From: Ampelocalamus luodianensis
Lineage: Eukaryota; Streptophyta; Magnoliopsida; Poales; Poaceae
Reading direction: 5' to 3'
DNA: 64,000 nucleotides
NCBI GenBank assembly: GCA_036346255.1
Contig: CM070625.1
Span: forward strand, 20,979,488 to 21,043,487
The notes under the pieces are model-generated. The model saw nothing but the letters and a program-made list of their open reading frames with translations. It had not been told where the DNA came from and made no database searches. Below are positions 10,837-21,766 of the stretch, piece by piece; the stretch's first letter is position 1; every line of letters begins with the position of its first letter. Position numbers and translations under genes: made by a program.

Positions 10837-11577
10837 ATGCGGTCACCAAGAGGTGGCGGCCGCCGCTTCGGCGACGGCAGGAGCGGCAGGGGCCACTTTG
10901 GCGGTGATGGAGGCAGGGGTCGCGGCGGTGGGTACCACGACGAGGGCCCTCCGGCTGAGGTCGTCGGTGAGTGCCTTCCTCCACCCCACAAGAACCCAAA
11001 CTTTTGTGCCTCGATTGCGAGATTTCGGTGGTTTTGATGTGGTTTTTGCTGGTTTTGCTCGTGCAGAGGTGTTGAGGTTCCTACATGCGTGCGAGGGGGA
11101 TGCGGTGACGAAGCTGATGAAAGAGAAGGTGCCCTACTTCAACACGCCCATCTACCTCCAGAACAAGACCCAGATTGGCAAGGTCGACGAGATCTTGGGC
11201 CCCATCAACTAATCCGTGAGCACTTCGTCTCCTAAGTTTGTAGGCAGCTCAAAAAAAATTTAACCTTGTTCTTCCTCTTGGTGGCTTAAGGATGCGGTGA
11301 TAAAGTTGCAGACTTTAGAGGTGAAGTGTCCATGGATGTGGGTTCCCTGTGTAGGACTCTGGAATTGGGTTGTTTAGTTTAGTTTTGGCTTGGTTGGAGC
11401 TAGCAATTTATATTGTTCGATCTAGATTTTAGTGGTGAATTTACAAACATTAGCTTAATTTGATTGCTTGGCTTAGATTTTTTTGTGCTAAATTCTGTGA
11501 CCTTTTTGCGCTGCATATCTTAGAAGTTTGCATTGTCTGTAGTATTTCTCGATCAAGATGATGGAGGGGATTGTATC
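10837..11577 (+). pseudogene. GAR1: GAR1, H/ACA snoRNP subunit 1, truncated copy
   Basis: GAR1 is a core protein of H/ACA ribonucleoproteins, which make pseudouridine in rRNA in the nucleolus. Exon 1 (10837-10966) encodes the Gly/Arg-rich (GAR) N-terminus and DEGPPAEVV. It ends at a consensus donor (GTGAGT). Exon 2 (11067-11215, after GTGCAG) gives FLHACEGDAV, KVPYFNTPIYLQNKTQIGKV and DEILGPIN. There a TAA (11210-11212) replaces the Glu codon of the conserved GPINES. The next donor (GTGAGC, 11216) and a short exon 3 (from 11543, YFSIKMMEGIV) are still visible. After about 11577 the sequence diverges, so the rest of the RNA-binding core and the C-terminal GAR domain are missing. It is a genomic rather than processed copy, since introns are present. 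Confidence 0.88.
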
Positions 11578-11712
11578 CCGTGTCGGCCCCTCTCCCCTTC
11601 CTCTCTCCGGCATACGCCGGCGTCAAGCGGGAGGAGGACCCTTCCCCTCAGTCAGATTTGTACATAAGCTGTCTCTTTTCCACTTGTACAACTAGTAGTA
11701 CTTTCGTTCGTC

Positions 11713-11760
11713 GCCGTACCCAGGGACAGAGCTTCATTGGACCTTGGCCCCCGCCGTACC
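11713..11760. repeat. Duplicated left end plus target duplication of a hAT-type MITE
   Basis: GCCGTACC followed by CAGGGACAGAGCTTCATTGG and the next bases up to GGCCCCC is repeated directly at 11753 onward, a 40-base tandem duplication. It holds exactly one target duplication plus the first 32 bases of the element. Confidence 0.8.
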
Positions 11761-11937
11761 CAGGGACGGAGCTTCATTGGACCTTGGCCCCCACAACAAT
11801 TGTGTATTTCTATAAAAAAGCAGTAGTATTTAGGATAATTTAGTAATTAGTCTTAAACATAACCACATCTAGATTGCATAATTCACATATCATCTAGTGA
11901 TGGCCCCATATGATTTTGAGCTCAAGCTCCGTCACTG
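11761..11937. mobile_element. hAT-type MITE
   Basis: It begins CAGGGACGGAGCTT and ends with the inverted sequence AAGCTCCGTCACTG. The 8 bases before it (GCCGTACC, 11753-11760) and after it (GTCATACC, 11938-11945) match at six positions, the two differences being C/T and G/A. CAG...CTG ends plus an 8-bp duplication fit hAT elements. It is 177 bp and encodes nothing. It lies in the sequence that replaced the 3' part of GAR1. Confidence 0.75.
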
Positions 11938-11945
11938 GTCATACC

Positions 11946-14260
11946 GACCCATGGAGTGCCAGTAGCTCCTGATCTTGGTCTTCCTCCTCGGTGCCGACAA
12001 GCAGGCGGAGATGTCGACAACGCCGTCCCCCATCCCCTTGTAGATATGGCCATAACTAACTCCTTTTTCCCAACCCGTTGTCCCAGATCCACTAGGTGGT
12101 GGCGCCTCCCTCTGACCCGGCGATTCCACGTGCTCCCTTACCCCTAAATAAAGATCCCCCTTAGTGGTGTTGTCGTTTATCATCGGACTTCCTGATGTGT
12201 CGTCCATGGTTACCTCGACTCTGGATCCACCTGTCCAAGATATAACCAGTTGCACCTCCTCCGGGATCGTGGACCCTATCATCTTTTGCTCCTGGTGGCC
12301 TGTGTTATTTGTTGTAATTCTTAGGGTCATTTGGTAATTTCTCAATTAGAGAGAAGAAGAAATGGAAAAGGAAAAAAAGAATGGTGGGCCCACCAGTGGT
12401 GAGAGAAGGGAGGAGATAAGGTTGGAGACTGAGTCTCCAACCCTACCGCACCAACCGTTGGCTGCAGCCGTGCGGCGCCTCTCCTCCTCCTCTTCTTAAA
12501 GGCGGCTCCCTTCTTATATTTTCTTCACTTGAAAACCAATGAGCTAATTCCCCCCTTTTGGTTCTTCCTCTCTTCCGATTTGGCTTCGGTTTCGGGCTTT
12601 GGAAGCTGTTGTACCGCCGTGGCTGGTCACGATGCCGTCGGCGGTGAGGACCGGCTCCTCCTCCTTGCGCACCCCGGTTCTTCTCTTGCGCCATCTCCTC
12701 TGCTGAGGTTGCGGTGAGGAGATTTGGGTCTTGCGTCGTTGGGGATTGGACCGGCCGGTTGTTGCTTGATTTGGGAGTGGAGACTCTAGATCAGTGGTGA
12801 TTTCTTGCTCTGTGGCTGCATTTGGCCAGTGCATCTTGGTTGGTTATTGTGCGGCATTTCCTGTGCCTCGACTTCGCGAAATTGGTGTGTGCCCATTTGT
12901 GAATCGGCATGGTATCTCTGACAACATCGTCTGTTCTTTGTGGAACAGCAGGGCAATGGGTTCTCTGAGTCGGCGAATTAGGTGTGCCTTGCCCGATTTT
13001 GACTCAGTGGCTTTGAGTGTCACCCGCATTGTGAATTTGCTATTTTCTATTTTGCATTACTTTGCAAAGTGCGCCGTGCTAGTTGAATTTCATCTTGTAC
13101 TGTTATCTAGCACAAGGAGACTTTGCTTAGTAATGTTGTGGGTTCGATTCATGCTCGATAAAGATAATTGTCATATATGAAATTGGATTGATAACTAGAT
13201 CAGACTTGAGCTAATTGTTTGCTTACTATTGTTGTTTCATCTCTAGCAATTTGGTTCTGTCTCTTTTAGTGGTTCGGTTGCATTTGTGCCTACTGAACAT
13301 GATTAATTTGCGCACTGTGAAACTTCTGTTTCTTTGTTAGCCGAAAGCAGTAAAGGTTGTGATCTCATTTTTGCATTGAGAGATATTTTATCTCTGTTAG
13401 CCGAAAGGCTTAAGTGTTGTTGATGTTATCTCATTTTTGCACTGTGACATAATTGATCATCTATTGGCTGAAAGTATAAATTGTTGTTTATTGCTTATAA
13501 GATAATTCTTGACATATTAGTAAAGCATTCATTTGGGTCCAAAGTCTGATTTGTTGTTGTCATATCTAATTAGTGAAGAGTATAGACAAATGTGACGAGG
13601 AGGCTGAGATGAGGAGTTTACATATTTATTTGTCTATTCTGTCTTTTATATGTTGTTAGAAATATGCTTTAATTATCATAATTACTGCTGAAATTATTTC
13701 TAAATATTTAATAAAACCGCTAATTTTACAACATTATCTTTGCTAGGTAGATCGCGGGCGGTTGTCACTGTCGCGGATCCTGCGGCATCCCGTTCAACAT
13801 CCATTCAAAGGGGCTACTTTACTCTGACCGCCGCCCAAATCAATGGCAAGTGCACAACAGGTGGCAGAGCTGTGGCCAAATATGGCATTCAAGGCGTGGA
13901 GTTCTTGCATCGGTGATCTCAGCTTCTACTACATCGTCGTCAGATGTTGTTTAAAGACTTGGATATAATTTTCTTTTCCTTTTAGTCCTTAATTATCAGT
14001 TTCAGGGATTGTACTGTTATTTCTTCACTTTTTAAGGTCCCCTTTGTAAACCTCTCGGTGGTTGTACTGAATCCTTAACATAAATCCAGAGTTAATGGCC
14101 CTTTGGGCCATATTTGCTTACAAAAACTGACTCAGAACATGTGCTGATGTGCTTGCAGCAGCCTAGCATTCTTGTCGTGGTTACCATTACTTCGACATAA
14201 CTTTGTCCTACTAGGTAAGGCGGGCGGATTACGTTCCGGTCGGCCGGACGAGAGTTTTAT
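11946..14260 (+). other. Gene-like but unrecognised region
   Basis: A GC-rich stretch (about 12470-12720) is followed by long T-rich, intron-like sequence to about 13745. Then comes an exon-like GC-richer block (13746-13920) and T-rich sequence with TAACATAAATCCAGAG that looks like a transcript 3' end. This is the layout of a plus-strand transcription unit, but no frame matches a protein I know. It could be the remnant of a large non-coding retroelement or of a host gene. Confidence 0.3.
13319..13490. repeat. Degenerate tandem repeat, about 75-bp unit
   Basis: The stretch GTTAGCCGAAAG...TGATCTCATTTTTGCA recurs as GTTAGCCGAAAGG...TTATCTCATTTTTGCA. A third, weaker copy begins ATTGGCTGAAAG. Confidence 0.55.
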
Positions 14261-15640
14261 TACATTCACGGCGTAAATGTCCGTCCGTATGTCTGCATGC
14301 AATGCACGTACGCACTGTGCGGATCGAGCGTCTCATCAATTCCGCGCGCCAGTGCCTGCCTCGGCGACCGGTCACGAGACGAGGCTGGGAAGCGTCGCAC
14401 AGCGCAGCGCTGTGCTGCTGCTGCTGCTGCTGCATGCTTTACTGCACGCACACCGTGCACGCCCTGTGTGCCGCTCGATCGATCACAGGGGTGCCGCCTG
14501 TAGCCGGCTGGTGTCAGCTGGTCGGTTTGTTCTCTCACCACCGCTGGGCCATGACGCCTTTGTCCTGCGCGGCAGAGAGGATAGAGGGTTAGTGGCTTTT
14601 GGACCTCAGAGTGCATGCACACACTGGCACGGGGAGCCTGGCACCGGCAGGCACACGTTTGGACACCCTTGCCCCTTGGATAGACGCTGCGAGTCTGGGA
14701 CGCAATCTATTGCTTCGATGCATCAGAGCCCAAAGACGACCGATTTCACTGAAAGAGATAGATGGGAGCACAAGGCGCCCGAGTTTCCCGTCGAGCTCAT
14801 GACACGACTTCCGAGGCGAGCAGGCCATGAGGTACTGCCGTGTCCGCGTCCGTGTTTGTATTTTGTGTGTGTGCATGGGTGGGTCTCTGCACGACAGGAC
14901 CCACATGTGCGCCGTGTACGGGCGTTGGAGGAGGCTTTAATGATCGGTCTATGGCTGGGGCGGGTGAGCCGGAGCGAGGCAGGCATGGCGCGCGGGTCCC
15001 TGGCATTCCTCGATGCGTATAGAGTAGTCCGTGTGCGTGACAGGGACTCAGGGAGGACTGGAGAAAGCTTTGCTGCTTGACATGATATGGGCACCTTTGG
15101 TTTTCGTTTTTCACATGTGCGCGCACCACTACCTTGTACTGGTAGCAGTACATTGCAGCTTCCTATATATAATTCGTATTGAGTTCCAGTTTTTAGACCT
15201 GTTTGATGCGGAGAATTAAATTTGAAAAAAAAAAGGCAATTATGATTTTTTATAAAATGGGGCCGACTATACCACAGTCGTCTGAAATTTTTTTAAATCT
15301 CAGTAATTTTTCAACCGTCAGATCTGCATCCAGTGGTGTCTATGCTTTTGTCCTCTTCTGTTCAGTGCTGAGTTTTAATGGGCTGACTTCTTTATCGGGT
15401 CCAAAATTTTCAGATGGGCTGACCCGTTAAGAACCTGCTTGCTTACGGCCCATGTCTGAAATTTGAGTTGTGTTATCTTTGTTGTTGTTAACCGCCATTT
15501 TAATTTTACGACCCGTTAACCTTGTTTCAGCCTGTGGACAACACGTTTGGGCTACAACAAGTTTTTGCGGGTAGGATGTACTTTTTAGGCTGATTTGGGC
15601 TGCTAATATATTAACTAGTACACAAATGTGTGTAGACACG
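14261..15640. other. No gene seen
   Basis: GC-rich and then AT-rich sequence. A 267-codon plus-strand frame (14277-15080) is open, but its translation is a mix of rare-residue low-complexity runs, several other frames are also open there, and no domain is visible. I treat it as chance. Confidence 0.5.
14413..14433. repeat. (CTG)n microsatellite
   Basis: About seven tandem TGC/CTG triplets. Confidence 0.95.
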
Positions 15641-16640
15641 TTTAGAACAAGAGAGGAAGAGAATGATTTCTTACGGTATCATGAAAAGGCAAGTACTAAA
15701 AAACACACTAGATTAACAATGATCCACATTCGTACAAGAACATAACTACTACCATATAGGCAAACTAAAAGCAAACATCAATCATAACAAAAAGGGGACA
15801 TTTCTAGGTTGTCGCCTATCTACTACCACCAAGATCATCATTGATGGATTTCACAAGAAGTTGAACATCACATTTGTCTACAAAAGAATAAAAACCAATA
15901 CTAAATTAGAGACAAAAAAATTACAAGGGATAAAGACTATAGATTGATTTCTCTATTTACTAGTTATTTAGCATTTATTCATTCAAATATATGAACTGAA
16001 AATAAGTATCAAAATATTCTAAAATTATCTATCAAAATTCTGAATCATCAATTAGGGTGTATTCATGTAGCAACTAATAGAGAAGATTATTTTGGGATCA
16101 CATACTTGCATATAAAAGGAGTAATGTAGATGAAGCACAATTATGCATTTTGGTCATACAAAAAGTAAACTACGGAAAATGAGCTAAGCATGTTAGAGAT
16201 ATGAAGACACTTGCCTTTCCAGCACCAGTGAAACCATTTTGAGTAGTTTCTTGCATATTTCCTTTTTTTTCTTCTCATAAGTTTTCGCAAACTTATCAAT
16301 AAGATAATTCTGCCGCACCAACCAAAATTATAACTAACTGAGATATAACCAGGGTCCAAAAAATTATGTATGAAAAAAAGAAGAAATGCTCCAGTAATCA
16401 CTGTGACTGCTTTCTTCTACTCCTCACATACTAAACATTGCATTCCCATTGGAATTCTATAGCATTACAAATTATGCTGGAGTTAACGTTCCCAGTATAA
16501 TCCCAGTAAAATAAAGTACCATTTTCTGTAGCATTACATGGATAGGAGTAAGTTTTAGATTTGCAAGGCAATCGGATGGGAAGGGGAACAGGCGAGAGCA
16601 AGGGCGTTGGGGAGTGACGAGTTAGGGCACAAACCCTAGC
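15641..16640. other. AT-rich, no supported gene
   Basis: Mostly AT-rich. On the minus strand a short Lys-rich open stretch (about 16330-16200; QNYLIDKFAKTYEKKKKEIC) looks protein-like and could be an exon remnant. I do not recognise it, and it has no start or clear splice context. Confidence 0.35.
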
Positions 16641-16671
16641 GGTCGAGCTCCTATCAATAAAGGGATATAAC

Positions 16672-16783
16672 AGACGGTTCTATTATGGAACCGTCACACA
16701 AACGATTCTATAATATAACCGTCCGTGATATGGTCTCATATCACAAACGGTTCCATAATAAAACCGTCTGTGATAGTTCAACA
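16672..16783. repeat. CACTA subterminal repeats (3' side of the F-box unit)
   Basis: Four inverted half-units such as ACAGACGGTTCTATTATGG, AACCGTCCGTGATATGG, CACAAACGGTTCCATAAT and AACCGTCTGTGATAG. Confidence 0.85.
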
Positions 16784-18919
16784 TATAATAGTAACTTCAC
16801 CTCTAAACTAGATTTTTTTCCATTTTTGAATTTTACATATGGCCAAATAGCGTGGCTAGTCTCTTCTTACAATTATATCTGAATATTTGCTAAAACTATG
16901 TTAAAGCCCCTAATTTTAAGGCAAGCAGTTCAACACCTCTGCAAATAACTTGCCATACTCATGCCTAATCCTACAGTCGTCGTTGTAAAAAACAACATAG
17001 TCGTCCCTCCCTTCCATCACGCCGCAGTTGGTGCTCGTGCACCGGTGGCCGTCCTCCGACAACGCCCACACCTGGCTCAGCGGCCCTGCCATCTTGTCGG
17101 GACTCAAAAATGCAATTCTGGACCCTCTTTGTATAATACACTAGTCCAGATCATGCTAGTGCACACAGTGTCAATATAGATAAATATTGATCCACATAAG
17201 TCGAATAATAACATAAATGATTAATTTGAATAACAAATAATAGTTTTGACCTTATAGTCGAGTTTACATCTATTATGCCACACAGGGATAACAATAAAGA
17301 AATAAGCAGCGGAACAAAATAAACTCCAACAGAATCCCATCAATTCGTCATAGTCAACCAACTGGGATCAATGACCTAACGATTAGCACCTTTGTAGAAC
17401 TCCTCAAAGGCAGGCGACGACTCCTCCACTTATGTTGATTTCATTTAGCAAGTATGAGTACACAACCGTACTCGCAAGGCATACCACAGAATGCAATGTA
17501 TAGATGCAGGCTTATTCCAAAGGAAATGACTTCTGTGGTTCTTTTGCAGAAATACGATATTTGCAATTGAATACAATAATAGATTGAAATGCAATTCAAA
17601 ACAAATAGACAATAATAATTTAACAGTTGTTTTCACAAAAACACAAAGCTAATTAGTTTAATTCACACAACCATATGACTTAGGTCACACAACTATCCCT
17701 TCCCAAAGTTTTATGAACACTACCCCTCGTGTGAAATCCCCGAGCATGTCCATGACCGAGGAAGCGACTATTCGAATAGATTGATTAACACTTTGCAGAG
17801 GTTGTACACTTTACCCACACGATATAATCAGTGTAGCTAGCACTAATCATAACAAAATATTTCAGAAACTTCATCTCAACATTGACACTCCCGATGTGCT
17901 TATCCGCCAGACAGCCCCACACAGGAAGCCAGTTCGACACACATCGTTGGACAGGGACACGATGAACCGCCCTGTGATGCGACTACCTGGTAGTACACAT
18001 CTCCACCCATGCAACACAACCTAACCAACCACCTGAGTAATCAATGTCAAGAATCCATAACTTACTAAGTTAGGCTTGTCCCATACCAGGCATGTGGTTG
18101 TACAGTAAGGTTCAGTTCAATGGCGCACATGGTTAAGTCCTTAATTGACCGAGGTAAGACTTCCAATTTCTAGCTACTATTCCCTATGCACACAGCTTAT
18201 TATTGCCATGCACATAGCTCCACCATAACAAAACACAGTACCACTTGCCTCCGTCTAAATCTTTTCTCACCCTATTGGTTAAGTGCAACATATGCCATTC
18301 ACGAGTAATAGCACATATTACACACAATTTTATCTCATAATTCCATAATCACTTAGTCAGGTTTATAATTGCAACTCACATGAGATGATGACTCGTGGCA
18401 TGGGAAAGCAATCTACTCGTACTAACCAACCCATGTTGGTGCTACGATAATACCAACTAAATAGTAAACCATTCTAGGGTTACAAAAGATTATGACATAT
18501 CAATAAGAAAGGTGGATATAAAAATTTGGATTAATAACTAAGCCCAAAAGTATTTAAACAAATAGTTAAAGTAAATGCAATACATTGAATCAAAGTAGTT
18601 TTAAAAACTGAGATTTAACATGATCAAAGGTGTAACTTACCTTGGAATAGATCTAGGCACTAGTCTTGGTCTTGTTGGACTCTTTCTTCTCCAAAATCTT
18701 CCGAAGTATCAACATCTACTCACAAACGAAGCAAATAAATAAAAATAAATAAAATAGAGACCAAACAAACTCCAAAAATTAAATAAAAATTTCAAATAAA
18801 TAGATCTCGAATTTAGATGGATTTAAAATTTTGAATGGGCTCAATTGGAGTTAGGATGAAGAAGATATGGACTTTGGAAGTTTGAATCTAAAGAAAATAA
18901 CCTAATTAGGATTTTCTGG

Positions 18920-21065
18920 TGTAATACCCCAAGTTTATTTAAGTAAGAAGAATTAATTTAGGGAGAAGAACCAATTAGAAAATAGTTTTAATAGGAGATT
19001 AGAGAGAGGTTTATGTATAATTTGGACAACCTGGGCTGTGGGCTTCCGACCCACAGCATTTAGGACCAAGGAGGAAGAGGAGCCGACCACATAAGAAGGA
19101 GAGGGGGCAACCCTAAGGGTGCTACAGTACCATAGCTATAATACCACAACTGTGCTATAGTGCTATGTCGTGCTACAGTGCCATCCCACCCCTAGCTTTC
19201 ACTGCCAGCCAAGAAGGAGGAAGGGAGAAGCCTCCTCGGGTGTTGCCGGCCAAGGAAGAGAAAGGAAGAAGAAGGAAGGGGGAGAAGGGAGAAGAGAAGG
19301 GAAGAGGGATCACGTGGTGTTCATCGCATCTGACAGCAAGTTCTTCAAGGGTAATCCCAATTCCCCTTGGATTAGTTGCGTAATTTGATAATTAGACAAT
19401 TTCGGTATTAGATCTATTTAGGGTAGGTAGGATTGACCGACATTTTTAATGAGGTTAAGTGCGGAATCTGTCCTAGACGCTTCCTAGAGAATTGTAGGCG
19501 ACATCGATTCCTTTTTGTAGAGTACTAGGTCACATCATTTGGACAAGCGGTTCAAAAGTTATGAATTTCGTAGCGCTGTTGTTTGGTAAATATGCTAGAA
19601 TTTTGACAGTTATTAGTAATCAGACATAAGTGGATAGTTAAAGGATTGTTTGGACGGTCTCATTATAACGAAAGATGTAGATAATTGACTTAGATTTTGA
19701 GGAAGCTAAAGAACGTGAAATTTGGATAACTGTACTGAAAGTTATGATAGTTAATATCACTCTCTAGAAACCCGACGTGAATTAGTTGTTCTATTAATCA
19801 GCTTGGTAAGGGTAGTAAATGGCCGAATCTGAAAGGCTCACCAAATAGGTTTAGATGGAGGATTTGATAAGCTTTCTAGAAAATCCAAGAACACCCTATT
19901 TTGATCTTTGTACTAAAAGATATGAATTTTTGATTATGACTGTCTGTCGAGGGGACGGACTGCTGTTTAGGATTTTGGAGTTGGGTTGCGCGAGAGAGTA
20001 TAGTTTTTTCATAAGTGCTTCTAGCTTTATTTTTGGTCCAGTATTGTTATCTTAGAGTGCTTGTTAACTTAATTCAGGTGGGGGATTGGTTCCGAGGGCA
20101 GCGCCCTCTTCTCATCCTTCGTTCTCGTACGGTTGAGGCAAGTACATTGATTGATAGATTAATTGTGAATGCTTGATCATGATTGCGTGTATTTGATACA
20201 TGATAGCAATGCATGGTTGTTGGCATGATATGTGTATTAATAATGGTGAATGCTCAAAGTATGATTAAGTTTTATTAATGTATGATGTTATTGCTATTGC
20301 ATGTTGATTATGAATAGAGTAACTGTGCATATGCATATTGAGATCATGTTGAGGCTTGGTCACGTGGTGACCAAGCATGTATATCTTTGAGGTCCCTGTC
20401 ATGTATATGACGGGCTTGAGGTCCCCACACTTGTGGAGTGTGGGCTTGAGGTCCCTATTACTTGCGGAGTATTGGGCTCTTGGTCCTTGTGCTTGCGAGT
20501 ATAGGCATGGGTATGCAGCGACGGTTGCATACCCTGTATTACCGATAAAATACCAAAAGAGTTAAAGAGAAAGGATGCATTGAGCATTGCATAAGCATGT
20601 GGTATGGTTTAATGCAAAGTTTCTGGAAGTGGATGCTGAGGTTATAATTTTGTATTATAATGTGTTTTATTTGTACTTGTTGAGTCTGTGGACTCACTCT
20701 TGTTGTTGTTGTTTTAGGTACCCAATACAAGAACGACATGCATGGGAGGGAGTAGCCATATGTCGAACACACACTGCCATGAATCTTTTATAGTTGATTA
20801 AATTTTAGATCGTGCCTTATAAATGAGCAAACTGCTTAAAGGATTTGTTATGATTATGCTTTAGTTGATTAGCATATCTTGAATGCCTATTGATTTATGC
20901 TGGATGCTGGATTGTTTAATTATGATATTTGTAACTGTTGTAACCTCCGGTATAGTTAGCTATACAAAAGAGGTTATGCCGAAATTTAGTAAAATATCTT
21001 AGTTTTAATTTGTTTTATTGTTAGTTTAGTAGCATTCTAGGCTTATGTTGGGCTGGGGTGTTACA
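18920..21065 (+). mobile_element. Solo LTR (TGTAATACCCC family) nested in the larger solo LTR
   Basis: It begins TGTAATACCCCAAG and ends GGCTGGGGTGTTACA, flanked by a perfect 5-bp duplication TCTGG (18915-18919 and 21066-21070). It shares many blocks with the LTRs at 30913-33339 and 37617-40029: the GTGGGGGATTGGT block, AAGAACGACATGCATGGGAG, and the AACCTCCGGT end region. No internal sequence is present. It is younger than the LTR it interrupts. Confidence 0.92.
20354..20534. repeat. Chain of about six hairpins inside the solo LTR
   Basis: Successive self-complementary units are separated by CTTGAGGT-like linkers. Stems seen include GCTTGGTCAC/GTGACCAAGC, TGTCAT/ATGACG, CCCACACT/AGTGTGGG, a weaker ATTACT/AGTATT, a weak fifth, and GGGTATGCA/TGCATACCC. 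The stems differ in sequence but each pairs with itself. The same chain occurs in the two LTRs of the 30913-40029 element. Confidence 0.75.
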
Positions 21066-21756
21066 TCTGGAATTTTTGAATTATTTTCCAAAGGAAAAAT
21101 TGGATTATTGCGCATGCTGATGTCAGCGAAGGATTTTCAGAATTAAAAGAAATAAAAAGAAATCTGACATGTGGGACCCACACATCAGTGGACCGGCTCA
21201 CAGTGAACTGAGCTCACCGAACTGATGTAGGGCTTTGGATCTGGAATGGACACACGGCGCTGACATGGCATTTACTGGACTGCCATGCATGCAACACGTT
21301 GACACAGGGTGATGTGGTCGCACACGTGGACGTCCACGTCGCATCGACGGTGGAGTGGCTCGGGAACCAAGGGTTCCAGCGAACGGCGGCGATCCACCGG
21401 CGATGAGTGGTACCAGGAGGTAGATGAGGTTAATGCGATCTCAGGGGTGCACTCACGGGTGGCTGAGGTCAACTGAGGTGGCCGACGGCGAACTCAAAGC
21501 GGTGAAGAAGGTTCAGCTATTGTCGGATGAAGGCTCTGGTGACGCTCCGACGACGCGGAAGGGTTCTAGAGTTAGCGGCTGCGACAACGGACCCAGTGGT
21601 GTAGTCGACGATGACGCGGCGATAAGGGAGGCGACGCAATTCAAAGAACTCAAGTTTTGGTCGAAACCCTAATTCTTCCAATCGCGGCGGCGCTAGGGCT
21701 TCGGTGAAAGAAGATGGCACCTTTGGGTTGAGGGGGTGCTGGTGAACCTCGGGGGC

Positions 21757-21766
21757 CTATTTATAG
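21757..21766 (-). promoter_or_regulatory. Probable LTR TATA box
   Basis: The minus strand reads CTATAAATAG, placed as in the related LTR at 1-2315. Confidence 0.5.

Noticed and set aside
11932..12345. A 137-codon minus-strand ORF
   Set aside because: Overlaps the end of the hAT-type MITE and shows no family motif or codon pattern.
14277..15080. A 267-codon plus-strand ORF
   Set aside because: The region is GC-rich with several overlapping frames open on both strands, the translation has no domain-like pattern, and no splice or promoter context supports it.
20354..20534. Regularly spaced partly repeated units that resemble a CRISPR array
   Set aside because: Units are hairpins with varying stems inside a plant LTR, not identical repeats with unique spacers; plants have no CRISPR arrays.
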